Shown here piece after piece: positions 26,249 through 34,151 of a stretch of 52,949 nucleotides of DNA. A model generated the notes under the pieces. That model was not told the DNA's origin. It did not search any database and saw only the letters and a list, made by a program, of their open reading frames with translations. Origin of the DNA: Streptomyces roseus (GTDB lineage Bacteria > Actinomycetota > Actinomycetes > Streptomycetales > Streptomycetaceae); contig NZ_LFML01000102.1 in the NCBI RefSeq assembly GCF_001044425.1, forward strand, positions 1 through 52,949. Direction: 5' to 3'. The translations under genes were made by a program, and so were the position numbers. Numbering within the stretch: the stretch's first letter is position 1; the number at the start of each line of letters is the position of its first letter.

Positions 26249-26953
26249 ATGACTCCCGACCGGTGTTGCCGCGCGTTCAGGGCCGCGTTGTTCGCGGCCG
26301 TCTGCGTGCTGCTCGCCTCCCTCGGCCACCTCCTGATGTCGGGGACGGCCGTCCCCTGGTGGGCACTGGCGGTGGCGGTGGCGGCCACCGCGGGGGTCGC
26401 CTGGATCCTCGCCGCCCGCGAACGCGGCCTCCTGGCCGTCACCTCCGCGACCGTCGCCGTCCAGACCGTCCTGCACACCGGGTTCTCGCTGGCCCAGGCG
26501 GCCGTCAGCCCGTCGACGGCCCAGGCTCCGCCGCCCGGCGCGGGCGGACACGCCCATCACGCGGCGCACGCGATGGGGATGGCGGACAGCGGCATGACCC
26601 TGCCGATGCAGACGCCCGTGCGGATGCCACTGCCGATGGCCACCGGTCACGGCATCGGCTCCGGCTCCGGCTCCGGCTCCGCCACACCGACCGGCATGCT
26701 GGCCGCACACCTGCTCGCCGCCCTGCTCTGCGGGCTCTGGCTCGCGTACGGGGAGCGGGGCGCGTTCCGCGTCCTGCGGGCCCTGGCCGCTCTGCTGCTC
26801 GTACCGCTGCGAGGGCCACTGCGGCCGCCCGCACCCGCCGGCCTCCCGCGCCGCGGCCTCCGCCCCGACCTGCGCGCACGGCCGCTGCGCGGGCTCCTGC
26901 TCGTCCACGTCCTCACCTCACGGGGTCCGCCTCCCGGGACCGCTGTCATCTGA
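26249..26953 (+). CDS. His/Met-rich membrane protein
   Basis: A 234-residue protein with about four hydrophobic helices: three before residue 90 and one near 150-165. Between them lies a loop of about 50 residues dense in potential metal ligands: a cluster of five His near 100-107 and about ten Met from 108 to 130 spaced as MxM and PM, followed by a Gly-Ser repeat. His/Met-rich extracytoplasmic loops are typical of copper-handling proteins. The C-terminal 60 residues are Arg/Pro-rich. The family is not recognised. It is followed after 171 bases by an ECF sigma gene, a pairing that suggests a metal- or envelope-responsive unit. Confidence 0.7.
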   Translation: MTPDRCCRAFRAALFAAVCVLLASLGHLLMSGTAVPWWALAVAVAATAGVAWILAARERGLLAVTSATVAVQTVLHTGFSLAQAAVSPSTAQAPPPGAGGHAHHAAHAMGMADSGMTLPMQTPVRMPLPMATGHGIGSGSGSGSATPTGMLAAHLLAALLCGLWLAYGERGAFRVLRALAALLLVPLRGPLRPPAPAGLPRRGLRPDLRARPLRGLLLVHVLTSRGPPPGTAVI

Positions 26954-27124
26954 CAGCCGGCTCACCGACGCGCGCGAAGCCGCACCGCCGCGCGCCTCGG
27001 TCATCGGCCCCGCCGTCCGGCGGGCCGTACCGCTCACCGGCCCGCCCGGCCCCCGCGCCCCCGCGCCCTGCCGCGGGCACGGGGCGCCGGGGCCGGATTC
27101 CGGAACCCGGAAGGACCCCAGGCG

Positions 27125-27772
27125 ATGACCCCTGCCCTGCTTCCCCTGCCGACCCCCGCCGAGACGGCACCGGTGCGCCACTGCGACGGCCCGGACGAGC
27201 CGACGACCCTGCTGGCGCTCGCCGCGCGCGACGGCGACCCCGACGCGGTGGACCGTTTCGTACGCGCCCTGCACCGCGACGTCCGGCGCTACGTGGCCTA
27301 CCTCAGTGGCGATCCGCAGTCGGCGGACGACCTGACCCAGGAGACGTTCCTGCGCGCCCTGGGCAGCCTGCACCGCTTCGAGGGCCGCTCCTCCGCGCGT
27401 ACGTGGCTGCTCTCCATCGCCCGGCGCACCGTCATCGACAGCCTCCGCCACAAGGCGGCCCGCCCCCGGATCTCGGACCGGGACGACTGGCAGAGCGCCG
27501 CCGAACGCGCCCAGCCGCGCCACCTGCCCGGCTTCGAGGACGGGATCGCCCTCGCGGAGCTGCTGGGCACGATCCCGGCGGAGCGCCGGGACGTCTTCGT
27601 CCTCACCCAGGTCCTGGGGCTGCCGTACGCGGAGGCGGCGCGCGCGCTCGGCTGTCCGATCGGTACGGTCCGCTCCCGCGTGGCCCGGGCCCGCACCTCG
27701 CTCATGGAGCTGCTCACGGACGCCGACGCGGACCTGCCCGCGCCCGCCCTCGCGGCCCCGGCCGCCGCCTGA
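27125..27772 (+). CDS. ECF-type sigma factor
   Basis: A 215-residue sigma-70 family protein with region 2 (about 42-110: YVAYLSGDPQSADDLTQETFLRALGSLHRF, and the -10-reading RTWLLSIARRTVIDSLRHK) and region 4 (about 135-190: the helix-turn-helix GLPYAEAARALGCPIGTVRSRVARAR). There is no region 3, so it is extracytoplasmic-function type. The short Ala/Pro-rich tail is unusual but has no anti-sigma-like or SnoaL domain. AAGGA is nine bases before the ATG. No ZAS or other anti-sigma gene is adjacent; the upstream His/Met-rich membrane protein is the only candidate partner. It resembles SigC/SigK-like ECFs, without a firm group call. Confidence 0.88.
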   Translation: MTPALLPLPTPAETAPVRHCDGPDEPTTLLALAARDGDPDAVDRFVRALHRDVRRYVAYLSGDPQSADDLTQETFLRALGSLHRFEGRSSARTWLLSIARRTVIDSLRHKAARPRISDRDDWQSAAERAQPRHLPGFEDGIALAELLGTIPAERRDVFVLTQVLGLPYAEAARALGCPIGTVRSRVARARTSLMELLTDADADLPAPALAAPAAA

Positions 27773-27777
27773 CCGAC

Positions 27778-27798
27778 GGCCGGGGTCAGGCCCCGGCC
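27778..27798. terminator. Bidirectional hairpin between convergent genes
   Basis: GGCCGGGG / CCCCGGCC form a perfect 8-bp stem with a five-base loop, exactly between the sigma-factor stop (27772) and the stop of the 533-residue membrane-protein gene (27799). Confidence 0.7.
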
Positions 27799-29400
27799 CT
27801 ACCCGCTGCCCTTGAGCCGGCGCACGACCTCGTCGGACACCCGCTTCTGGAGGTCGGCGAGTTGCTCGGGGGTGTACGCGGTGAGGTCGCCGGGGTCCTT
27901 GGCGCCGCCCGGGCTCTGACCCGCCTGCTGCTGCTTCTGTTTCTCCTGCTCCCGGCGCCGGAGCTCCTGTTCCTCCGGCGAACCGGGCACCGCGTACGCG
28001 CACTTGATGAGGGTTCCGTCGGCGGCCTTCAGGCAGCTCGACTCCCTTCCGCCCACCTGGCCCCGGCCCTCGACCCGGTACCGGATGTTCTGCTCGCTGC
28101 CGACGGTCGCGGTCCAGCTGCTGCCGCCGGTCGGCACCACCTCGAACACCCGGTCGTCGTTGTAGCAGCAGACGTCGCTGTACTCGGCCTTGATCAACGC
28201 GACGAGCGCCTTCGGCGAGGACCAGGTCGGATCGAGCCGGTGAACCGTCATCGGGGCGAGTCCCCCGCCCTGGTGGCGGGTCGGCACGGTCGACACGGCC
28301 ACCACCGAGCTGGCCTCCCCCTGCGGGGTGAGGGGGGTGACGTAGGCGCTGCGCCCGCTGGAATCGCGGTACTGGAGGGTGAACTCCGAGTCGTTGCCCG
28401 CGTTGGCCCCGTCCTCGGAGGCGTCCCAGCCGCTGCGCTCGAACCACCAGTCGCTGAAGCTGCCCACGGCGGCGGTACCCTCCCGCTGCCGGGCCGCGAG
28501 GCTGAGCGGGTAGGAGGGGCCCGGCACCTTCGCCGTGTCGGTGGTGAGGGTGAGCCGCCCGGTCTTCCCGTCGTAGAGGGCGACTCCGGCGGGACGTTCG
28601 GTCACCACCAGGATGCCGGTCTGGCGTTTCAGGGGGACGACCACGGTCGGGGCGTCGCCCTGACAGGTCACGTAGGCGTCGTCGGCGTCGAAGCGCACCC
28701 AGCGCCGCAGGTCCGAGATCTTGCGGCCGAGGTTGTGGCCGAACCAGCCGCCGATCCTCGCGTCGGCCTCGTCGGTGTCGAAGGAACAGCGCTGCTGGCT
28801 GCGGCTGTTGCCGCCGAGCGGGATGTCCTGCTCCAGGCCGACCTCGTATCCGGAGAGCCAGCCGCGCCGCTCGACGAGGGTCGAGAACCGGTCCGCGTCG
28901 GGCAGGTAGGTGATGTCGGAGATCTCCCCGGTGACATCGCCGAGGTGCGGGGCGGCCTGTGCCTTCCCGACCAGGTACGGCGCGCGGGCCGCCAGTTCCG
29001 GCACCGGTTCGCTCACGATCCGCACGTTCTGCATGTACTCCCGGTCCTGGAGGTAGGACCCGTACACCAGCCACCAGATCCCGAGGCCCAGTCCGAGGAC
29101 GGCGCCCAGCCAACCGAGGACCACCCCGGCGCTCCCGCCGCCCCGCCCGCCGCGGACGCGCTTGAGCGCCAGCCCCACCAGCAGGAGGAAAGCGACGAGC
29201 AGCAGGGGTGCGGCCAGCCAGGACAGGAGTTTGCGGCCCTCCCACACGATGATCGTGGTGGCGTACGAGGCCCACCAGAAGAACAGCCCCGCCAGAAGAA
29301 CGGGTATCCCCACCCACCAGACCCGCGCTGTGCGCCCCATGACCGCCCCCCGACGTCCGTTGCCCGAATTCTGTACCCCCGGAGGTCGATTGTCAGCCAT
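27799..29400 (-). CDS. Membrane-anchored protein of unknown function, third gene of FHA-kinase operon
   Basis: A 533-residue protein: a polar start, then three hydrophobic helices (about 25-45, 55-80, 92-115) and a long extracytoplasmic part of about 400 residues without a recognised domain. That part has conserved-looking Cys positions (near CSFD, VTCQGD, DVCCYNDD, SSCLK, KCAYAV), suggesting disulphides. The tail (about 470-533) is a charged, Gln-rich helix with a repeated Gln/Lys stretch. It starts 9 bases after the kinase stop, so it is co-transcribed and could be a kinase substrate or a surface partner. ATG 29400 is used; an ATG at 29340 would remove 20 residues. Confidence 0.75.
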   Translation of the reverse strand: MADNRPPGVQNSGNGRRGAVMGRTARVWWVGIPVLLAGLFFWWASYATTIIVWEGRKLLSWLAAPLLLVAFLLLVGLALKRVRGGRGGGSAGVVLGWLGAVLGLGLGIWWLVYGSYLQDREYMQNVRIVSEPVPELAARAPYLVGKAQAAPHLGDVTGEISDITYLPDADRFSTLVERRGWLSGYEVGLEQDIPLGGNSRSQQRCSFDTDEADARIGGWFGHNLGRKISDLRRWVRFDADDAYVTCQGDAPTVVVPLKRQTGILVVTERPAGVALYDGKTGRLTLTTDTAKVPGPSYPLSLAARQREGTAAVGSFSDWWFERSGWDASEDGANAGNDSEFTLQYRDSSGRSAYVTPLTPQGEASSVVAVSTVPTRHQGGGLAPMTVHRLDPTWSSPKALVALIKAEYSDVCCYNDDRVFEVVPTGGSSWTATVGSEQNIRYRVEGRGQVGGRESSCLKAADGTLIKCAYAVPGSPEEQELRRREQEKQKQQQAGQSPGGAKDPGDLTAYTPEQLADLQKRVSDEVVRRLKGSG

Positions 29401-29409
29401 TCGGCGGGA

Positions 29410-30876
29410 TCACCGGGAGCCGGGAGGGGCCGGACAGCTCGGGAGCGGCGGGCGGTCCTTGGTCCGCACCGCCGGCAGCCAGGCGATGGCGTCCGCAGCC
29501 GCGGCCGGGTCCGCGCTCGGCAGGCGGACCCGGAACCAGTGCGTGGAGCGCGTGTCCGATTCGTCGATGACCACCTCGCCGCGCAGGAGCTGGCAGTCGG
29601 CGTCGAGGACGTCGGCATGCCAGACCCGGGCCGGCACGACGTTGCCGGCCATGTACGGCCGCATGGGGTCGATCGCCAGGCCGAGGCTGCACCGCGGGTC
29701 CCGGTCCGTACGGTCCTGGCAGGCCCGCTCGGCGTTGAACACCCTGAGCTGGAGCGGGGGTTCGGCGGTGCCCACGCGCGTGGCGCCGGCGCCCTCCGGG
29801 GCGGAGTGCCCCGCGTACGACCAGATCGCGCAGGCGACCGCCCCGCACGCCGCGAGGGCGCGGAGGGCGGTGCGCGCCGTCCGCCGGAGGCGGCTCCTCC
29901 GGACCCGGGGAAGGGAACCGCCCGCCCGCCGGGCCTCGATCCGCTCCAGCAGGCTCTCGGCGGTGTGCGCCGCGCGGGCGGCGTGCGTCGGGGCGAGGCA
30001 GTCGGCGGCCAGGGTGCGCCAGAACTCCGGGACCCCGTTGGCCATGCGCAGGGGTGCGCGCCCCGCCGCGTACTCCTGTACCGCGGCGCCCCGCGCCACC
30101 GGAGTGGCGCCGGAGAACAGTGGGGCGCCCGAGGCGAACACCTCGTGGATCATGAGGCCCAGGGCCCAGATGTCGGCGCTCGGACGGATCTCCACGCCCA
30201 GCTCCCCCAGCGGGGCCCGCCAGCGCTCGGGCGGGAGGTAGTCGAGGGTGCCCATCGGCGGGCCGTGCCCGTGCGTGCCGGTCGTCAGCTCGGTGGCGAG
30301 CCCGAAGTCGGAGAGCTTGACCGAACCGTCCGCGCCGATGAGGACGTTCTCGGGTTTGAGGTCGGCGTGCACCCACCCGGCGCGGTGCAGATGGGCCAGC
30401 CCCTCACAGATCCCGGCGATCAGCCGGGCGCCCTCGGTCTCGGTGGTCCCCGCGCCGAGCAGGTCGCGCAGGCTGCCTCGGGCCCGCTCCATGACCAGGA
30501 CGATCGCGCCGTCGAGCGCCGGCTGCTCCGGTGCGCTGAGGACGGTGTCGTCCAGCAGCCGGATGAGCCGCGGATGGCCCGCGCGCACCCCGATCTCGAC
30601 CTCGCGCCGGGCCGCCTCGGCTATGCCGCGGGCCTGGCGCGGTGCGAGCCCGGCGGTCGGCATGATCTTGAGGGCGACTTCGCGGGGCCGCGCGGCCGTC
30701 CCCGGCCGGTCCGTCCCCGCCGGCCGTCCCGCGTACACCGTGGCCCAGCCCCCGGCTCCGATGGGCTCGGTGACCACCCAGTCGCCCACCCGATGGCCCG
30801 GGGGCAGCAGTTCGGTGTGGCCGCTGTCCCAGGAGGCGCCCGGACCGCCCGGACCGCCCGGCCCCTGCACCCGCAT
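29410..30876 (-). CDS. Transmembrane Ser/Thr protein kinase (Hanks type)
   Basis: A 488-residue kinase with glycine loop GAGGWATVY at 40-48, Lys70 in VALKIM, catalytic Asp172 in WVHADLKPENVL (HAD rather than HRD), and DFG at 190-192. A single transmembrane helix follows at about 325-345 and an extracytoplasmic domain of about 140 residues with four or more Cys. A Gly/Pro-rich N-terminus precedes the kinase fold. It starts eight bases after the FHA gene stop with GGGGGCGG overlapping the FHA end; GTG at 30879 is an alternative start. The FHA protein is the expected reader of its phosphothreonines, inferred from the usual pairing. The external domain has no PASTA or known repeat, so its ligand is unknown. 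Confidence 0.9.
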   Translation of the reverse strand: MRVQGPGGPGGPGASWDSGHTELLPPGHRVGDWVVTEPIGAGGWATVYAGRPAGTDRPGTAARPREVALKIMPTAGLAPRQARGIAEAARREVEIGVRAGHPRLIRLLDDTVLSAPEQPALDGAIVLVMERARGSLRDLLGAGTTETEGARLIAGICEGLAHLHRAGWVHADLKPENVLIGADGSVKLSDFGLATELTTGTHGHGPPMGTLDYLPPERWRAPLGELGVEIRPSADIWALGLMIHEVFASGAPLFSGATPVARGAAVQEYAAGRAPLRMANGVPEFWRTLAADCLAPTHAARAAHTAESLLERIEARRAGGSLPRVRRSRLRRTARTALRALAACGAVACAIWSYAGHSAPEGAGATRVGTAEPPLQLRVFNAERACQDRTDRDPRCSLGLAIDPMRPYMAGNVVPARVWHADVLDADCQLLRGEVVIDESDTRSTHWFRVRLPSADPAAAADAIAWLPAVRTKDRPPLPSCPAPPGSR

Positions 30877-30884
30877 CACGTCGA

Positions 30885-31703
30885 CTACCGCCCCCGCGCG
30901 CCCGCTTCGGCCCGGGGCGGCAGCAGTGCGAGGTGCTCCTCGCGTACGACGGCGAACTTCAGGGCGAGCGCGACGACGGCGTCCCGCTTCCCGTTGCGGC
31001 GGTCGCCCGGCCCGGGAACGCCGCCCGCGCCGGTTTCGGGCGCGGCGGCGGCGACGCCGATCCGCAGCTTCTCGTCGGCGAGGTAGTCGATGTGCGAGCT
31101 GACCGCGCGCGCCGTCAGCCGGCCCCCGGTTCCATGGCCCCGCAGCCGCTCGACGACCTGCGGGGTGGTGGGCACCGCGACCGGCGACTGGTCGCGCAGC
31201 CAGGGTTCGCAGAGGGCGACGAGCACGAGGAAGTACGTGGCCGTCTCGTCCAGGGAGTACGCCGTCACGGTGCGGCTGGCCCAGGAGCCGCCCGCGCCGG
31301 GCGGGTCCAGGTAGACGTGGTCGGGGGCGAACACCTGGAAGGAGACGGTGGTCCCCCGCCGCGTGGGCAGCACCACCCGGGAGAACTCGAACGGGATCGG
31401 CGCTCCGGCCCGGCGCGGCGACACCCGCAGGTACTCGCCGGCGCCCTCCGGGTTCTCCACGAGGTAGGTCTGCGTGGTGCTGTGGTTGGTCAGCTGCCAG
31501 TGGTCGTCGGTGACCCGGATCTCCCCGGCCAGCCGGGAGACCGCCTCGTCGGCGAGCCGCAGTTCGACCGGGGTCCTCGACGAGCCGCGTCCGAACCGCG
31601 CGACCTCTCCCGGTCCGAGCCGCAGGGTCACCGCCTCGCCGCCCGGCTCCCCGTCGGCTCCGCCGCCGCTCCCCTGCGGCAGATGGACGACTATGCCGCT
31701 CAC
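30885..31703 (-). CDS. FHA-domain protein
   Basis: A 272-residue protein. The N-terminal segment has an FHA phosphothreonine-binding fold: GEVARFGRGSSRTPVELRL, then WQLTNHSTTQTYLV. The following ~150 residues form a mixed fold with TVSFQVF and LDETATYFLVLVALCEPWL, and a possible winged-helix-like QVVERL/SSHIDYL segment near 185-210. Proteins of this kind in Streptomyces couple kinases to phosphopeptides. Of adjacent GTG codons at 31706 and 31703, 31703 is used. The ribosome site AGGGGGAG is part of an inverted repeat that could sequester it in mRNA. The stop is eight bases before the kinase start. Confidence 0.83.
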   Translation of the reverse strand: MSGIVVHLPQGSGGGADGEPGGEAVTLRLGPGEVARFGRGSSRTPVELRLADEAVSRLAGEIRVTDDHWQLTNHSTTQTYLVENPEGAGEYLRVSPRRAGAPIPFEFSRVVLPTRRGTTVSFQVFAPDHVYLDPPGAGGSWASRTVTAYSLDETATYFLVLVALCEPWLRDQSPVAVPTTPQVVERLRGHGTGGRLTARAVSSHIDYLADEKLRIGVAAAAPETGAGGVPGPGDRRNGKRDAVVALALKFAVVREEHLALLPPRAEAGARGR

Positions 31704-31710
31704 CACTCCC

Positions 31711-31743
31711 CCTGTACGACGTGCTGACAAAACGTCGTACAGG
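31711..31743 (-). promoter_or_regulatory. 11-bp inverted repeat upstream of the FHA-kinase operon
   Basis: CCTGTACGACG and CGTCGTACAGG are perfect complements separated by 11 bases, immediately before the FHA start. The AGG of the proximal arm belongs to the AGGGGGAG ribosome site, so the RNA hairpin could hide it. As DNA it could also be a repressor site. Confidence 0.65.
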
Positions 31744-31815
31744 GAACGGTACCGGCTGGAAGGCCGGCCACGGGGTGGGTACTCCGGCCATTTCCGGGGC
31801 CCCGTGGGCGCGGTC

Positions 31816-32522
31816 TCAACAGGCGGGGGTGCCTGCCGGGAGCGGTGCGACCAGGCGTTCCCCGAAGGCGTTCCACGGCCCCGAGCCGCCGCTGGGCCGC
31901 TCCTGTACGCGCGTACGGATCCGGCCATCGGCGGTGACGGCGAAGACGTGGATCCGCCCGGTGGCGTCGGCCGCGGCCGTGGGCGTGGCGGCGAGCGGGG
32001 CTCCGGGCTCACCGAACTCCCGCGCCGCGGCCCAGGTGCCGGCGGGGTCCGCGTACCAGCGGTGGACGAGCCGGGCCCCGCCGGGCGACAGGGCGAACGC
32101 CTCCAGCCGCCCGTCGGCGCTGGGGGCGAGCGCCGGGGCCGCGTCCGACCAGCCGAACAGGTGCTGCCACTCGCCCCAGCCGCCGCTGGGGACCGTCTGG
32201 CGGCGGTGGAAGACGGCCACGCCGGAGGGGGCGGGGGCCGCGACGGTGAGCCGGCCCGAACCGTCGCGCACCACGCGCGGCGCGCCGCCGGCCGCCGTGC
32301 CGAACGGCTGCCACGCCGCGGCCCAGGCCCCGCCCGGTGCCTCCTGCCAGCGGTGGTGGAGGGCCGAGCCGCCGGGTGCGAGGGCGAACACCTCCAGCCG
32401 GCCGTCGGCGTTGGCGGCGACGGCGGGGGCGCGCCGACCGGCCCGCCGAAGCCGCCGTCCCAGAGCGTCCCCGCGGCGGCGGCCGCGCCCCGCAGGACGC
32501 CCCGCCTGCTGATCGCATGCAC
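31816..32522 (-). pseudogene. Tat-exported stand-alone beta-propeller (DUF346/PLL-type), broken by a frameshift
   Basis: Translation begins at GTG 32522 (CGGAGG five bases upstream) with a twin-arginine signal SRRGVLRG followed by a short Ala-rich stretch. Near 32427-32438 the frame shifts by one base: upstream codons lead to VG, while the following propeller repeats (ADGRLEVFALAPGG and on to the stop at 31816) are in another frame. One extra C after GTCGG would restore a continuous VGRAPAVAANADGRLEV. The repeats are four to five DUF346/PLL-type blades like those in the next two genes. The break lies in a GC run, so sequencing error is possible; otherwise this is a pseudogene of a secreted lectin-like propeller. 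Confidence 0.72.
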
Positions 32523-32536
32523 GGCTGCCTCCGGTG

Positions 32537-34033
32537 TCAGTTGACGGCGGGGCCGGAAGTGCCGCTCACCCAGGCCCACTCGGACCATGTGGTGAAGCCG
32601 GTCTGCCATTTGTGGTGGACGCCGGCGCCGCCGGTCCCGAACACCTCGATGCGCCCGTCGGCGTTGGTGGCGGCGCCGATTTCGGTTCCGCCTCCGCCGA
32701 ACTCGGCCCACTGGCCGTAGGGGGCGTTGACCCCGCTCTGCCAGAGGTGCCGGGCTTCGCTCGCGTTGACGGCGAAGACCTCGACGCGGCCGTCGGGGGA
32801 CCGTTCGCTGGTGAGCTGGGAGTCGGCCGGCCCTCCGGTGGGCTCCCAGCCGGACCAACCCGTCGCTCCGGTCTGGTACTTGTGGAAGACGCCGACCGGG
32901 CCGGAAGCGAAGACCTCCAGCCGGCCGTCCTGGTTGTGGTCCACGGTCAGGTCGCGGCCGCCGCCGCCGAAGTCCTCCCAGGCCGACCAGCCGCCGTTGA
33001 CGGCCGTCTGGTACAGGTGGCGGAAGGTGTCCCCGTTCAGGGCGAAGACCTCCAGGCGCCCGTCGAGGGACTTCTCCATTTCGATGCGGCTGTCGGCCGG
33101 ACCGCCGCCGGTGGGCTCCCACGCGGACCAGCCGCCGCTCGGCGCGTTCTGGTACCGGTGGAACACCCCGACGGGACCGGAGGCGAACACCTCCAGCCGG
33201 CCGTCGCCGTTCGCGCCGACGGCGATGTCCTTGCCGCCCCCGCCGAAGGGCTCCCAGCCCGACCAGCCCGCGGAAGGCCCGGTCTGGTAGCGGTGCTGGA
33301 AGGTGTCGCCGTTGAGGGCGAACAGCTCCAGCCGGCCGTCGGCGCTCGGGCCGATCGCCAGTTCCGCGCCGCCCGGACCACCCAGGGGCTCCCACGCGGA
33401 CCACGAGCCGTTCACCGTGTTCTGCCAGGCGTGGTGGACGCCGTCGGCCCCGGCCGCGAAGACCTCCAGCCGGCCGTCCGCGGACCGGGCCGAGACCACC
33501 CGGCCCGATTCCGCGGGATACGTCAGCGGGCCCGCTCCGGGCTCCTGGTGGCCGAGCCGGTCCACCGCGGCCCGGGCCTCGTCCATGTGGCGCCGGTGCA
33601 CACCCGCGTTGTAGGTGGACCAGGGCTCCCAGTTGGTGCCTGCGGCGGAGATCGCGAAGGCGGCGTTCGCGTTGCACTGGGCGTCGTAGGCGCAGGCGTC
33701 GTCGACCTCGGGGTGCCAGTAGTCGTTGATCTGCCACAGGCCGCGGTCCCTGGAGGGGGGCGTGTTGTTCTGGACGTTGGTCGCCGAAGGGTTGCAGCTG
33801 GACTCCGCGAGGGCGACGGCGACGGCGGTCACGAGGCCGTCGCCGCGGAAGCCGGCGTTGTAGCCGGTCTGCGCGCACAGATCGCTCGATGCGGCGGACG
33901 CGGGCGAGGCCCCGGTGAGGGTTCCCGCGGCGCCGAACAGCACGGCCAGCACCGCTGCGGCCAGACGGTGGGCGGTGGGCCGCCGCGGTGACGGGGTGGT
34001 ACCGGCGGATAACGAGCGCTCGGCTGCGGACAT
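32537..34033 (-). CDS. Secreted lysozyme-like/transglycosylase domain fused to a DUF346 beta-propeller
   Basis: A 498-residue secreted protein. A long signal peptide ends near ASPASA (residue 47). A lysozyme-like (SLT/transglycosylase fold) domain of about 100 residues follows with candidate catalytic Glu77 in VALAESSCNPSA and the GLWQIN segment at 98-103, four Cys, and a final NAGVHRRHM. From about residue 185 six to seven repeats of about 50 residues (motifs ADGRLEVFA, TFQHRYQTGPSAGWSGWEPFGGG) form a DUF346/PLL-tectonin-like propeller, probably sugar-binding. The enzyme should cut peptidoglycan while the propeller targets it. AGGGGA precedes the ATG. The repeats are nearly the same in DNA as those of the next gene. 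Confidence 0.87.
   Translation of the reverse strand: MSAAERSLSAGTTPSPRRPTAHRLAAAVLAVLFGAAGTLTGASPASAASSDLCAQTGYNAGFRGDGLVTAVAVALAESSCNPSATNVQNNTPPSRDRGLWQINDYWHPEVDDACAYDAQCNANAAFAISAAGTNWEPWSTYNAGVHRRHMDEARAAVDRLGHQEPGAGPLTYPAESGRVVSARSADGRLEVFAAGADGVHHAWQNTVNGSWSAWEPLGGPGGAELAIGPSADGRLELFALNGDTFQHRYQTGPSAGWSGWEPFGGGGKDIAVGANGDGRLEVFASGPVGVFHRYQNAPSGGWSAWEPTGGGPADSRIEMEKSLDGRLEVFALNGDTFRHLYQTAVNGGWSAWEDFGGGGRDLTVDHNQDGRLEVFASGPVGVFHKYQTGATGWSGWEPTGGPADSQLTSERSPDGRVEVFAVNASEARHLWQSGVNAPYGQWAEFGGGGTEIGAATNADGRIEVFGTGGAGVHHKWQTGFTTWSEWAWVSGTSGPAVN
33220..33321. repeat. 102-bp near-identical block (copy 1, in the lysozyme-like gene)
   Basis: This block differs from 34835-34936 at a single base (A at 33275 against G at 34890), far more similar than flanking repeat units, although it codes for propeller blades in two different genes. 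Such identity, including synonymous positions, points to recent duplication or gene conversion. Confidence 0.85.
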
Positions 34034-34151
34034 CTGCTTCCCCTTCGGGCGTGGTGCTGGGCAGGACGGGGCGGTGGGGGCACGGCGGGGCGGTGGTGGT
34101 GCGGGGCGTGGCGGTGCGGCGGGGCGCCGGGGGCCGTGCGGCGAGGTCCGG

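Noticed and set aside
26263..31086. A 1,607-codon open frame on the plus strand
   Set aside because: It runs antisense through several well-supported genes, with Arg/Pro/Gly-biased composition and no domain similarity. Long spurious frames are expected in DNA with such strong third-position GC bias.
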